Below are positions 1 through 6,541 of a DNA stretch of 8,820 nt, in pieces. Both the position numbers and the translations under genes were made by a program. The first letter of the stretch is position 1, and each line of letters starts with the position of its first letter. The stretch comes from Oscillospiraceae bacterium (GTDB lineage Bacteria; Bacillota; Clostridia; Oscillospirales; Ruminococcaceae), in assembly GCA_015067375.1 (NCBI GenBank), contig SVMQ01000079.1:1-8820 (forward strand), in the 5' to 3' direction. The notes beneath the pieces are model-generated. The model ran no database searches. It saw only the letters and a list, made by a program, of their open reading frames with translations, and was not told the DNA's origin.

Positions 1-1423
1 GGCCATTTGCCATGCTCATGCTGTCTTTGCGGTCAAGCAGGGTTGCCATGAAATATTCCAGGTTGAGCAGATACATTTCTCTCATGCGGCGCTCTGTTGC
101 ACTCTCTCCGTCGAGGTAGTCGGTGTGCGAGAGAGTTTCGTTGTAGGCGATGCGCACGAAGTCCTCTGCTTCGGCGGCGGTGGTCTTTAGGCGCATCAGT
201 GCGGCGCGCTCGGGGACAGCGGTACTCCACGGGAAGCCGTCATAAAACAGCACATCCTCGCGGTGATACCACGGATAGCCGCCGAATATCTCATCCGCAC
301 ATTCGCCCGAAAGAGCAACGGGGAAGCGTTTCTTTATCTCCCTGCAGAACAGATACAGCGAGCTGTCCACGTCTGCCATGCCCGGGAGGTCGCGCGCAAG
401 TACCGCGTCGTCCAGCGCATCAGCGAGGGCAGGGGTATCCAGAATCACGTCGGTGTGCGAGGAGCCTATGAGTTCCACCATGCGGCGTATCCAAGGCGCG
501 TCCTCGTCGGGCTGGAAGCTGCTTGCTTTGAAGTTGAGGTGATTGTCCTTGTAGTCTATCGACCATGTATGAAGCTGTTCGCCGCGCTTTGCGAATTCCT
601 TTGCGGCGACAGCGGAGATGACGCTGCTGTCAAGACCGCCCGACAGGAAGCAGCACAGCGGCACATCGCTGACGAGCTGCCGCGTCACCGCGTCGGTGAT
701 AAGCTCGCGGACGTGCGCGGATGTGTCCTCAAAGCTCTCGGTGTGCGGTGCGGCTTTCAGCGACCAGTAGCGCTCAGTGGTCATTCCATCGATATCGAAC
801 CATGCGAGATGCGCGGGCGGAAGCTCGCTTATATCACGGAATACACCGCCGCCAACGCGCTTTGCAGGGCCCAGCAGCATTATCTCCATCACGCCTTCGC
901 GCGTGATGACGGGGCGGACGTCGGGGTGCATCAGCAGTGCTTTTATCTCGCTTGCGAATACCAGTCCCTCGTTCGTGAATGCGTAGAACAGCGGCTTTAC
1001 ACCTATCCTGTCGCGGCAGAGGAAGAGCCGCCGTTTCCTGCTGTCCCATACAGCAAACGCGAAGATGCCGTTGAACAGCTTTGCACAGTCCTCGCCGTAT
1101 TCGATAAAGGCTTTCAGCACCACCTCGGTATCGGAATGTCCTTTGAACTCTGCGCCGCGTTTTATCAGCTCGCGGCGTATCTCCTCGGTGTTGTACAGCT
1201 CGCCGTTGTACACGAGAGTGTAGTGAGCCTCGCGCATGGGCTGAGTGCCGTTTTCGGGGTCTACCACCACCAGCCTGCGATGCACGAGATATGCATTGGC
1301 GTCGCTGTATTCACCGCCTGCGTCAGGGCCTCTCGGGGCAAGCACAGCGCTCATTCGCGCCATCACGTCAGCCTGCCGCCGCATATCCGTTGTGTAGCCT
1401 ATCTGTCCTGCTATTCCGCACAT
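1..1423 (-). CDS. asnB: Asparagine synthetase B (glutamine-hydrolysing), 3' end outside window
   Basis: Makes asparagine from aspartate and ATP, using ammonia released from glutamine; cytoplasmic. The visible 474 residues begin MCGIAGQIGY, with Cys2 as the nucleophile of a class II glutamine amidotransferase domain (about residues 2-200). That domain includes RGPDAGGEY, YNGELYN and SDTEV. The synthetase domain follows, with the ATP-pyrophosphatase P-loop SGGLDSS at residues 261-267 and a later CADEIFGGYPWY motif, both typical of the family. Members usually run to about 600 residues, so roughly the last fifth lies beyond the left edge. The start is set by AAGGAG seven bases upstream. The last visible stretch reads DRKDSMSM; from memory, relatives usually have Arg where this Ser stands. 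It lies 93 bases downstream of the transporter gene on the same strand and may be partly co-transcribed with it. Identity is secure from the motifs. Confidence 0.96.
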   Translation of the reverse strand, partial: MCGIAGQIGYTTDMRRQADVMARMSAVLAPRGPDAGGEYSDANAYLVHRRLVVVDPENGTQPMREAHYTLVYNGELYNTEEIRRELIKRGAEFKGHSDTEVVLKAFIEYGEDCAKLFNGIFAFAVWDSRKRRLFLCRDRIGVKPLFYAFTNEGLVFASEIKALLMHPDVRPVITREGVMEIMLLGPAKRVGGGVFRDISELPPAHLAWFDIDGMTTERYWSLKAAPHTESFEDTSAHVRELITDAVTRQLVSDVPLCCFLSGGLDSSVISAVAAKEFAKRGEQLHTWSIDYKDNHLNFKASSFQPDEDAPWIRRMVELIGSSHTDVILDTPALADALDDAVLARDLPGMADVDSSLYLFCREIKKRFPVALSGECADEIFGGYPWYHREDVLFYDGFPWSTAVPERAALMRLKTTAAEAEDFVRIAYNETLSHTDYLDGESATERRMREMYLLNLEYFMATLLDRKDSMSMANG

Positions 1424-1447
1424 AATATACTCCTTTCAAGGTCAGCC

Positions 1448-1476
1448 GCAGCAGGTTTATGCAGATGCCTGACTGC
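1448..1476 (-). promoter_or_regulatory. Hairpin in the asnB leader
   Basis: On the minus strand the leader between the transporter stop and asnB contains GCAG-T-CAGG and, 12 bases later, CCTGCTGC. These pair with one bulged base. The overlapping segment CTGAC (plus 1469-1473) can pair instead with GTCAG at plus 1441-1445. There is no T tract, so it is not an obvious terminator. Mutually exclusive pairings near a start could act as a leader switch, but that is inference from short stems. Confidence 0.3.
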
Positions 1477-1489
1477 TTTGTTCACATAT

Positions 1490-1495
1490 ATTATA
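1490..1495 (-). promoter_or_regulatory. Possible -10 element of an asnB promoter
   Basis: A perfect TATAAT on the minus strand lies about 67 bases before the asnB start, inside the gap after the transporter gene. The hexamer 17 bases further upstream (AGAACA) is a poor -35, so the promoter may be weak or need an activator. If used, the leader would include the hairpin at 1448-1476. Confidence 0.35.
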
Positions 1496-1516
1496 TGCGC
1501 GAATATGCGAAGTGTT

Positions 1517-2848
1517 CTAGATACCGAGGAAAGAGCCTGCAAGCACGGCGATGATAAACAGCGGCGCGAGCCATTTTATGATGAACTGAAAGCTTCTGCA
1601 GCGCTTGAAGCTTCCGTCCTGCTCTATCTCGTCGGCTATGGGGGAGGTCTTTACTATCCAGCCGATGAACACGCAGGACAGTAGTGCGGCGACGGGGGTT
1701 ATAAGCGAGTTTCCTGCATAGTCGAGGAAGTCCAGCAGGCTCATTCCGAGAGGTCTGAATCCGCTCCACACGCCGTATCCCAGTGAGGACGGGACGCCCA
1801 GCGCAAACAGCACTGCCGCCATTATCAGCACGGCATTCCTACGCTTTAAGCCGAAGTGCTGCACGAGGTTAGCGACATTTACCTCCATCATGGAGATAGC
1901 TGAGGACACAGCCGCCAGAAACACCAGTGAAAAGAACAGCATACCTACTATCTCACCGAGCGGCATCCGCGCGAATACGATGGGAAGCGTCTGAAACAGC
2001 AGCCCCGAGCCTGAGGTCAGGCTGCTTTTGTCAGCGCCGAATACCGCAAACACCGCGGGTATCACGATAAGTCCGCTGATGAATGCTATGCCGATGTCGA
2101 AAAACTCTATCTGCTTTACGGAGCGCTCAATACCGTCGCCCTTGCGCAGATAAGAGCCAAAGGTTATCATGATGCCGTTTGCGAGCGACAGGGAATAGAA
2201 CATCTGTCCCGTAGCGGCAAGCACTGTTTTGAACGAGAATTTTGAGAAGTCGGGGCGGATGTAGTACACAACGCCCTGCCACGCGCCGTCGAGGGTCAGT
2301 GTGTACACGGCAACTATGACTGCAAGAACTATCAGTGCAGGCATCAGAAAGCGGTTAGCCTTTTCGATGCCGCCCTTTACTCCGCACAGCAGCACAGCAG
2401 CAGTCAGCGCGACAAACAGCGCCTGATACAGCAGCGGCTCTGCTGTCTGTGCGGTGTAGGCGGTGAAGTAGCCGTCCACTGCTGTGGTGATGCCGTTTCC
2501 TGTCAGGTACATCGCCGCGTATTTCATGACCCAGCCGCCTATGACGCAGTAGTAGGGGAGCGTTATCAGCGTTATTGCGGAGGAGAAGAAGCCGATGAAG
2601 CTTCCTCTTTTGTCCAGCTTTTTGTAGGCGTGTACGCAGGCTGCTCCTGTTTTTCTGCCGATAGCTATCTCCATAGCCATGACGGGAAATCCGAAGAGCA
2701 TCGTCACCGCGATATAGACCAGCAGGAATATACCGCCGCCGTATTCTGCCGCGAGAAAGGGAAAGCGCCAAATATTGCCCAGTCCCACTGCCGAGCCTGC
2801 CGCAGACAGCACAAAGCCGATGCGGTCGGAAAATTCAGGTCTACTCAT
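1517..2848 (-). CDS. Na+-dependent transporter of the neurotransmitter:sodium symporter (NSS/SNF) family
   Basis: A 443-residue integral membrane protein expected to import a small organic substrate, most likely an amino acid, with sodium. Unwound helix 1 carries the family hallmark GSAVGLGNIWRFP at residues 18-30, followed by AAEYGGG and by FGFPVMAMEIAIGR at 52-65. Helix 6 has MFYSLSLANGIMITFGSYLRK (216-236). Helix 8 has AAVSSAISMMEVN (312-324), where the paired Ser residues match the second sodium site of LeuT. Helix 3 has PYYCVIGGW at 98-106. The length fits bacterial NSS proteins, which often have 11 or 12 membrane helices. CGGAG lies seven bases before the ATG. No convincing -35/-10 pair was found upstream, though AT-rich palindromic DNA lies at 2893-2905. 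The next gene downstream on the strand is asnB, which supports an amino-acid role, but the substrate cannot be read from sequence. Confidence 0.93.
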   Translation of the reverse strand: MSRPEFSDRIGFVLSAAGSAVGLGNIWRFPFLAAEYGGGIFLLVYIAVTMLFGFPVMAMEIAIGRKTGAACVHAYKKLDKRGSFIGFFSSAITLITLPYYCVIGGWVMKYAAMYLTGNGITTAVDGYFTAYTAQTAEPLLYQALFVALTAAVLLCGVKGGIEKANRFLMPALIVLAVIVAVYTLTLDGAWQGVVYYIRPDFSKFSFKTVLAATGQMFYSLSLANGIMITFGSYLRKGDGIERSVKQIEFFDIGIAFISGLIVIPAVFAVFGADKSSLTSGSGLLFQTLPIVFARMPLGEIVGMLFFSLVFLAAVSSAISMMEVNVANLVQHFGLKRRNAVLIMAAVLFALGVPSSLGYGVWSGFRPLGMSLLDFLDYAGNSLITPVAALLSCVFIGWIVKTSPIADEIEQDGSFKRCRSFQFIIKWLAPLFIIAVLAGSFLGI

Positions 2849-2892
2849 ACAAAAGCTCCGATTTACACTGATTTCGCCGCGGATGCGCCGAT

Positions 2893-2905
2893 GGATATAA
2901 TATCC
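2893..2905. promoter_or_regulatory. Perfect 13-base palindrome in the divergent region
   Basis: GGATAT-A-ATATCC lies 45-57 bases upstream of the transporter start. It contains TATAAT on the plus strand and TATTAT on the minus strand. It could be an operator or part of the transporter promoter. Neither strand has a good -35 at normal spacing, so the role is open. Confidence 0.25.
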
Positions 2906-2984
2906 TCAATTATTGTGGATTTATTCGGTCGGCGGTCGAAAACAGATTTTTTTCGGGAAAATGTCAGAAAAACCGTCCGAAATA

Positions 2985-2993
2985 TGTTATAAT
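2985..2993 (+). promoter_or_regulatory. Extended -10 motif (TGTTATAAT) at the left edge of the repeat element
   Basis: TG-T-TATAAT matches the TGn-TATAAT extended -10 pattern. Transcription would start near 3000 and run through four hairpins into the sigma factor gene, or make a short structured RNA. No good -35 is present at 17 bases. The stretch TATGTTATA (2983-2991) recurs exactly at 3109-3117 on the far side of the element. Confidence 0.4.
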
Positions 2994-3108
2994 AACAAAC
3001 GCCATCAGCGAAATCAAAGATTTCGATGGCTGGGTGTTTATTGAATGATACCCTGTCTGCTTCGCAGACAACGGCTGTCGCCGTTTCGCAGAGCGTTCGC
3101 TCTGCGGT
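2992..3108 (+). repeat. Four-hairpin repeat element, divergent copy
   Basis: About 117 bases made almost wholly of inverted repeats. They are: GCCAT/ATGGC plus CGAAATC/GATTTCG (3001-3030); TGTCTGC-ttc-GCAGACA (3054-3070); AACGGC/GCCGTT (3070-3085); and CGCAGAGCG/CGCTCTGCG (3087-3106). The order of stems and the linker GTGTTTATTGAA (3034-3045) resemble the two copies at 6272-6511, whose linker is CTGTTTTTATTGAA followed by TTCTGC-ttc-GCAGAA. I read it as a diverged member of the same intergenic family. It is flanked by TATGTTATA on both sides. Confidence 0.7.
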
Positions 3109-3110
3109 TA

Positions 3111-3119
3111 TGTTATAGT
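3111..3119 (+). promoter_or_regulatory. Extended -10 promoter (TGTTATAGT) for the sigma factor operon
   Basis: TG-T-TATAGT lies right after the last hairpin of the repeat element and before the sigma gene. A start near 3126 would leave only about 10 bases before the ATG at 3136 but about 31 before the in-frame ATG at 3157, which favours the latter start if this promoter is used. No classical -35 is visible, because the hairpin occupies that space. Confidence 0.45.
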
Positions 3120-3135
3120 ATTAGCAGGGTCAAAA

Positions 3136-3645
3136 ATGACGGAAAGGTGTGGTGACATGGTCGCTGTATCAAAGGAGAGCATAGGCGCGCTGTTTGATGA
3201 GTATGCCGATATGGTGTACAGGATAGCGCTCAACATAGTACGCAATGCGGAGGAGGCGCAGGATGTCGTGATGGACACATTCGTTGCGCTGATGAAGCAG
3301 ACGGAGTTTTCGGATGAGGGGCATATAAAGGCGTGGCTCATCCGCACGGCTGAGAACAAGGCTATAAATGTAGTCAGGAGCTGCCGCGTGCGGCGCAGCG
3401 TTCCGCTTGACGAGGTGCTGGAGAATACTCTTGCAGCCCCGCTGACAGAGGGCGAGAGCGAGGTGCTTGACATGGTGATGCGGCTGCCCGAAAAACTTCG
3501 CACGACGGTGTATATGTTCTACTATGAGGATATGAGCGCGGCGGAGATAGCAAAGGCTCTCGGCATAACCGAGGCGACTGTCTACAAACGGCTCGAGCGC
3601 GGACGAAAGACGCTAAAGACTGACATGGAGGGAGCGGCAATATGA
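3136..3645 (+). CDS. ECF-type RNA polymerase sigma factor (sigma-70 family)
   Basis: A 169-residue alternative sigma factor that would direct RNA polymerase to a small regulon. Region 2 spans about residues 18-84 (LFDEYADMVYRIALNIVRN, then IKAWLIRTAENKAINVVRS). After a short linker, region 4 spans about 108-162, ending in the helix-turn-helix AEIAKALGITEATVYKRLER. Length and the two-domain layout without region 3 fit ECF sigmas. The longest start, 3136, has AGGG six bases upstream. An in-frame ATG at 3157 has GGAAAGG nine bases upstream and also fits the promoter position, so the true protein may be 162 residues. The stop overlaps the start of the following membrane protein (ATGA), meaning tight co-translation, the usual arrangement for a sigma factor and its anti-sigma partner. 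Confidence 0.92.
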   Translation: MTERCGDMVAVSKESIGALFDEYADMVYRIALNIVRNAEEAQDVVMDTFVALMKQTEFSDEGHIKAWLIRTAENKAINVVRSCRVRRSVPLDEVLENTLAAPLTEGESEVLDMVMRLPEKLRTTVYMFYYEDMSAAEIAKALGITEATVYKRLERGRKTLKTDMEGAAI

Positions 3646-6197
3646 ATAAGCAGGAGTTCAAAAGCGCATACGACAAGATAACGCTCTCTGAGCAGTTCAA
3701 AGAGCGCGCACGGGCAAGGCTGACCGAGAATTTTGGCAAGGAGGAGCTTTTAACGGATGTCGAGGAGCAGGAGCTGAAAGCATTCACGCTGAATACTCCG
3801 AAGCGCTCGCGTGCAAAGACCGCGATAGCGGCAGGCTCTGCAGCGGCGGTGCTGGCACTGGGCGTATGGGGCGTTGGTGCGCTGCACAGCCGCAATGTTT
3901 CTCCTTTTGACGGGCAGACAGCGGACAGCGGAGCGGCGGCGCATACAGCAGAGGCTACCGAAGAGCCGTCCTACATCGTCACCGGTGAGGAAACGCAGGA
4001 GCAGAACTTCACTGAAACGCGCGAGCAGACCGAGGAAACGGAGCAGGTCATCGTCATCGACGAGGGCGGCAAGCTTGTGAGCAACACGATAACATTCCCT
4101 GCACACGAGCTTTGCAGGACGGAATACAACTCCGAGATACTGGACGTGCTGCCATTTAATGTGAGCATCGAGCTTCCCGAAAACTGGGAGATAGTGCTGC
4201 CCGATGATACTGAGGGCATGGCGGCAATGTCACCCATGTACATCATGGCGGACGGCAGACAGATAGCCACCATTGATTACAATACCTACGAGATATACCC
4301 CGAGGCTGTCGGTCAGCCAAACTACTACCGTATGGTCTACAATCAGCTGATGCTGGGAAGTATGGTGACATGGGACTGTGAGTACACACCCGTGGCGCAG
4401 ACTGAAAGTTCGCAGAATGCCTGCTGTCAGATAATGTACCGTAATCGGACAACTGGCGAGACCTCTTATTCCGACGGAATACTAGCCTATAATGATGACC
4501 TGCAGTGCTATGTGCAGATCGCATTTGCCTATGATATCTCCGATATGTTGCAGCACTACATCGCGGAATCCATCATGCTTGAACAGGACGGTTACGCAAC
4601 CGGTCGTCGCATAGCGGAAGGACTTACGGATATCGCGACGCTGTACACGGACTTCCTTCCTGTGGAATACGGCTTCACGGCGCATGAATACGACGGCGGT
4701 ACGGTGCTGCTGTCCTGCTGGACGGACGAAAAGGCTCTCACACGCACGGCAGTGCATTATATCCGCGGCGGATGGTTACAGCACTATTCCATGCTGACGG
4801 AGGGGTCTTTTGAGGGCTATGCCTTTGAGGAAACGGACGAGGGTCTGACAATAAAGCTGCTGGGCGATATCAACGTGGATGTTCCGATAAAGGACGGTAA
4901 GCTGCTGAATGTGGCAGAATACGCGGGCGATTACCTCGGCGACAGCACGCCGTTTGTTGTGACAACGGATGTAAGCGGCACTTCGGGCGAGGAAAGGCTT
5001 GGACTTATCGGCACGGCGATCGCCAATGTGCTGATAGACGAGTGGAACAGCGAGAGCAGCGCTGCTCCGCAGTTGTACGTCAGTGCGGAGGGTATTCAGT
5101 ATGCGCCGTGCGTTGGTGCAAACAGCTGGAGCGCGCCCGACAACGCTGACTACGATGCGCCTGATGTAATGGAGTATTGGGAGAATGGTCTGATAACCGA
5201 GGTGCTTCCCTACGACGTGGATGAGCTGAAGCTGCTGCTTCCCGAGGGCGCAAGCATCGTAGAGGCATACTACAGCGACCGAAACGGCAGCCGCACGGCG
5301 CTCAGCTATGCGGCGGATATCGTAAAGCTGCCGCCGTGCGTGTATGAGAGCGCGGTAACGCTTGCGCTGAGCTGTCCCGAGGGCTTTGTGGAGTATCACC
5401 TGCTGCGCGAGGCAGACCCGACCCTCGTCGGTGAGAGCCTGCCCGAGCCGCCCGAGCTGTACATCATCGCAAACGGCGAGCCGTTCAAAACTGCTATGGG
5501 TTCATCTATGTGGACATACAACGGTCAGACGCTGTGCATCGACGCGGATGTTACAGAGCCGCCTGTTATCCCCGATTCGCAGTGGATAGGCGGAGTACAG
5601 GTGCAGCTCCCCGATGTGGAGGGTGCGGAGGTAGAGAGCGTTTCCACGAGCATGGACGAGTACGGCAGAGATGTGTACATCATCTGCTATCCCGACGGAC
5701 GTATCGATTTCCCCGACGGTGCGCGGCAGGGAAATGTCTACACGATAACCGTGCGTTATCCGCAGGGCACCTGCACCTACAGCTTTGCAACGGAGGATGT
5801 TGATACCATGCCGCCCTCGCTCTATATACAGGAGGAGGGCGAGCAGGCGCGCAACCTTTATATGGCTGACTACACCTGGACTTATCTCAACAAGGGCGAG
5901 AGCGTGACGAATTCCGAGTTCGCCTGCGGCTACGAGGTAGACCCGATAACGGTGGGTGGCTTTGAGATCAATGACAGATATTACTTCAGCAAGTCGAAGA
6001 AGCTCCGTCTGCTGACAGTGGACGGCGGCGTGGTGACTGCCATCACCTGCCATTCCGAGGACGGCGCAACGCAGAAGAGTGTAGGAGTTGACGAGGAAGG
6101 CTATATCCTGTTTCCTGTAGAAACGATAGGCGACGCGTATACTGTTACAGTGGAGTATGAAAACGGTTTCTGCAATTATTACTTTTTCACGAAATAA
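3642..6197 (+). CDS. Single-pass membrane protein with large modular ectodomain, putative anti-sigma/sensor
   Basis: An 851-residue protein of unrecognised family. Residues 1-59 are charged and presumably cytoplasmic (MNKQEFKSAYDKITLSEQFK..., ending in the basic KRSRAK). Residues 60-81 are one membrane helix. Residues 86-135 are a Thr/Glu-rich linker. Two less clear outer regions follow (about 145-310 and 325-475). Three C-terminal modules start at about 476, 604 and 725. Each opens P-x-L-Y-(I/V), has a Trp about 20 residues later, and closes with a (V/I)T-(L/V)-hydrophobic strand then Y; closing examples are YTITVRYPQGTCTYSF and YTVTVEYENGFCNYYFF. They look like beta-sandwich repeats. The small cytoplasmic part lacks the HxxxCxxC zinc motif of classical anti-sigma factors. 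GGAGGGAG lies seven bases before the ATG, which overlaps the sigma gene stop. The anti-sigma role is inferred from this coupling and topology, not from a known domain. A terminator follows. Confidence 0.75.
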   Translation: MNKQEFKSAYDKITLSEQFKERARARLTENFGKEELLTDVEEQELKAFTLNTPKRSRAKTAIAAGSAAAVLALGVWGVGALHSRNVSPFDGQTADSGAAAHTAEATEEPSYIVTGEETQEQNFTETREQTEETEQVIVIDEGGKLVSNTITFPAHELCRTEYNSEILDVLPFNVSIELPENWEIVLPDDTEGMAAMSPMYIMADGRQIATIDYNTYEIYPEAVGQPNYYRMVYNQLMLGSMVTWDCEYTPVAQTESSQNACCQIMYRNRTTGETSYSDGILAYNDDLQCYVQIAFAYDISDMLQHYIAESIMLEQDGYATGRRIAEGLTDIATLYTDFLPVEYGFTAHEYDGGTVLLSCWTDEKALTRTAVHYIRGGWLQHYSMLTEGSFEGYAFEETDEGLTIKLLGDINVDVPIKDGKLLNVAEYAGDYLGDSTPFVVTTDVSGTSGEERLGLIGTAIANVLIDEWNSESSAAPQLYVSAEGIQYAPCVGANSWSAPDNADYDAPDVMEYWENGLITEVLPYDVDELKLLLPEGASIVEAYYSDRNGSRTALSYAADIVKLPPCVYESAVTLALSCPEGFVEYHLLREADPTLVGESLPEPPELYIIANGEPFKTAMGSSMWTYNGQTLCIDADVTEPPVIPDSQWIGGVQVQLPDVEGAEVESVSTSMDEYGRDVYIICYPDGRIDFPDGARQGNVYTITVRYPQGTCTYSFATEDVDTMPPSLYIQEEGEQARNLYMADYTWTYLNKGESVTNSEFACGYEVDPITVGGFEINDRYYFSKSKKLRLLTVDGGVVTAITCHSEDGATQKSVGVDEEGYILFPVETIGDAYTVTVEYENGFCNYYFFTK

Positions 6198-6200
6198 GTA

Positions 6201-6230
6201 TTCGGGGCGGTCAAAAGCTGCCCCGAAATT
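6201..6230 (+). terminator. Terminator after the sigma/membrane-protein operon
   Basis: TTCGGGGC (6201-6208) pairs with GCCCCGAA (6220-6227) around an 11-base loop, only a few bases after the stop. The following T tract is weak (ATTAGTTGTT), so termination may be partial. The next hairpin (6272-6319), with its run of five T, could reinforce it. Confidence 0.65.
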
Positions 6231-6265
6231 AGTTGTTCTGCCCTCTTGCATTATCGTTGTGTATT

Positions 6266-6274
6266 TGCTATAAT
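6266..6274 (+). promoter_or_regulatory. Extended -10 motif (TGCTATAAT) at the left edge of the tandem repeats
   Basis: TG-C-TATAAT abuts the first copy of the tandem element and mirrors TGGTATAAT at its right end (6508-6516). As a promoter it would transcribe the hairpin array itself. It may equally be half of a target duplication. No good -35 is seen. Confidence 0.35.
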
Positions 6275-6390
6275 AAAAACAGCTTACTCCAATTGCTCCG
6301 CAATTGCGCTGTTTTTATTGAACGGCTGAAAGTTCTGCTTCGCAGAATGCGGCTTCGCCGCCCGAATGCTGACGCATTCGCTTTCATGGT
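6272..6390 (+). repeat. Four-hairpin repeat element, tandem copy 1
   Basis: Outer stem AATAAAAACAGC (6272-6283) with GCTGTTTTTATT (6308-6319) encloses CAATTGC-tcc-GCAATTG (6290-6306). Then come TTCTGC-ttc-GCAGAA (6333-6347), GCGGC-ttc-GCCGC (6349-6361) and CGAATGC/GCATTCG (6363-6380). Bases 6280-6390 match 6401-6511 at 109 of 111 positions by eye; both differences lie in the loop of the last hairpin. The first stem with its T run resembles an intrinsic terminator and could act as one in either direction. No protein is encoded; the short minus-strand reading frame here simply repeats itself. Confidence 0.9.
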
Positions 6391-6511
6391 TTAGATAAAA
6401 CAGCTTACTCCAATTGCTCCGCAATTGCGCTGTTTTTATTGAACGGCTGAAAGTTCTGCTTCGCAGAATGCGGCTTCGCCGCCCGAATGCCGGCGCATTC
6501 GCTTTCATGGT
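6391..6511 (+). repeat. Four-hairpin repeat element, tandem copy 2
   Basis: Second copy at a 121-base offset. The outer stem is slightly shorter (one A fewer before CAGC). The hairpins equivalent to copy 1 lie at 6411-6427, 6454-6468, 6470-6482 and 6484-6501. The last loop reads CGGC instead of TGAC. The junction between copies, TGGTTTAGATAAAACAGC, looks like a degraded form of the TATAAT-containing motif found at the outer borders. Near identity points to a recent duplication or to gene conversion. Confidence 0.9.
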
Positions 6512-6516
6512 ATAAT
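6508..6516 (+). promoter_or_regulatory. Extended -10 promoter (TGGTATAAT) of the HD-domain gene
   Basis: TG-G-TATAAT sits at the right border of repeat copy 2. A start near 6523 would give a leader of about 19 bases that includes the GAGG ribosome binding site. The -35 region falls within the last hairpin of the repeat and matches the consensus poorly, so recognition would rest on the extended -10. Confidence 0.5.
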
Positions 6517-6541
6517 TTAATTAATTATTAACGAGGTCAAC

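Noticed and set aside
6..21. TTTGCCATGCTCATGC near the left edge resembles 8596-8611 with one mismatch
   Set aside because: One copy is inside asnB coding sequence, and a single 16-base near match is about what chance gives in a window of this size.
263..1684. A 473-codon open frame on the plus strand across asnB
   Set aside because: It lies antisense to asnB, which carries MCGIAG and SGGLDSS motifs on the other strand. The plus-strand protein is rich in Cys, His and Arg with no recognisable domain.
2992..3108. CRISPR array or attenuator reading of the hairpin block
   Set aside because: There are no regularly spaced identical repeats with unique spacers, and no leader peptide or T-box-like features. 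The tandem copies at 6272-6511 are whole-element duplications, not a repeat-spacer array.
5502..6251. Long open frames antisense to the membrane-protein gene (5502-6251 and 4776-5399)
   Set aside because: They mirror the codon bias of the coding strand, lack ribosome binding sites I could support, and resemble no family. The sense gene is well supported by coupling and repeated modules.
6284..6508. A 74-codon minus-strand frame in the tandem repeats
   Set aside because: Its protein is an internal repeat produced by the two DNA copies, over hairpin DNA; a repeat artefact.
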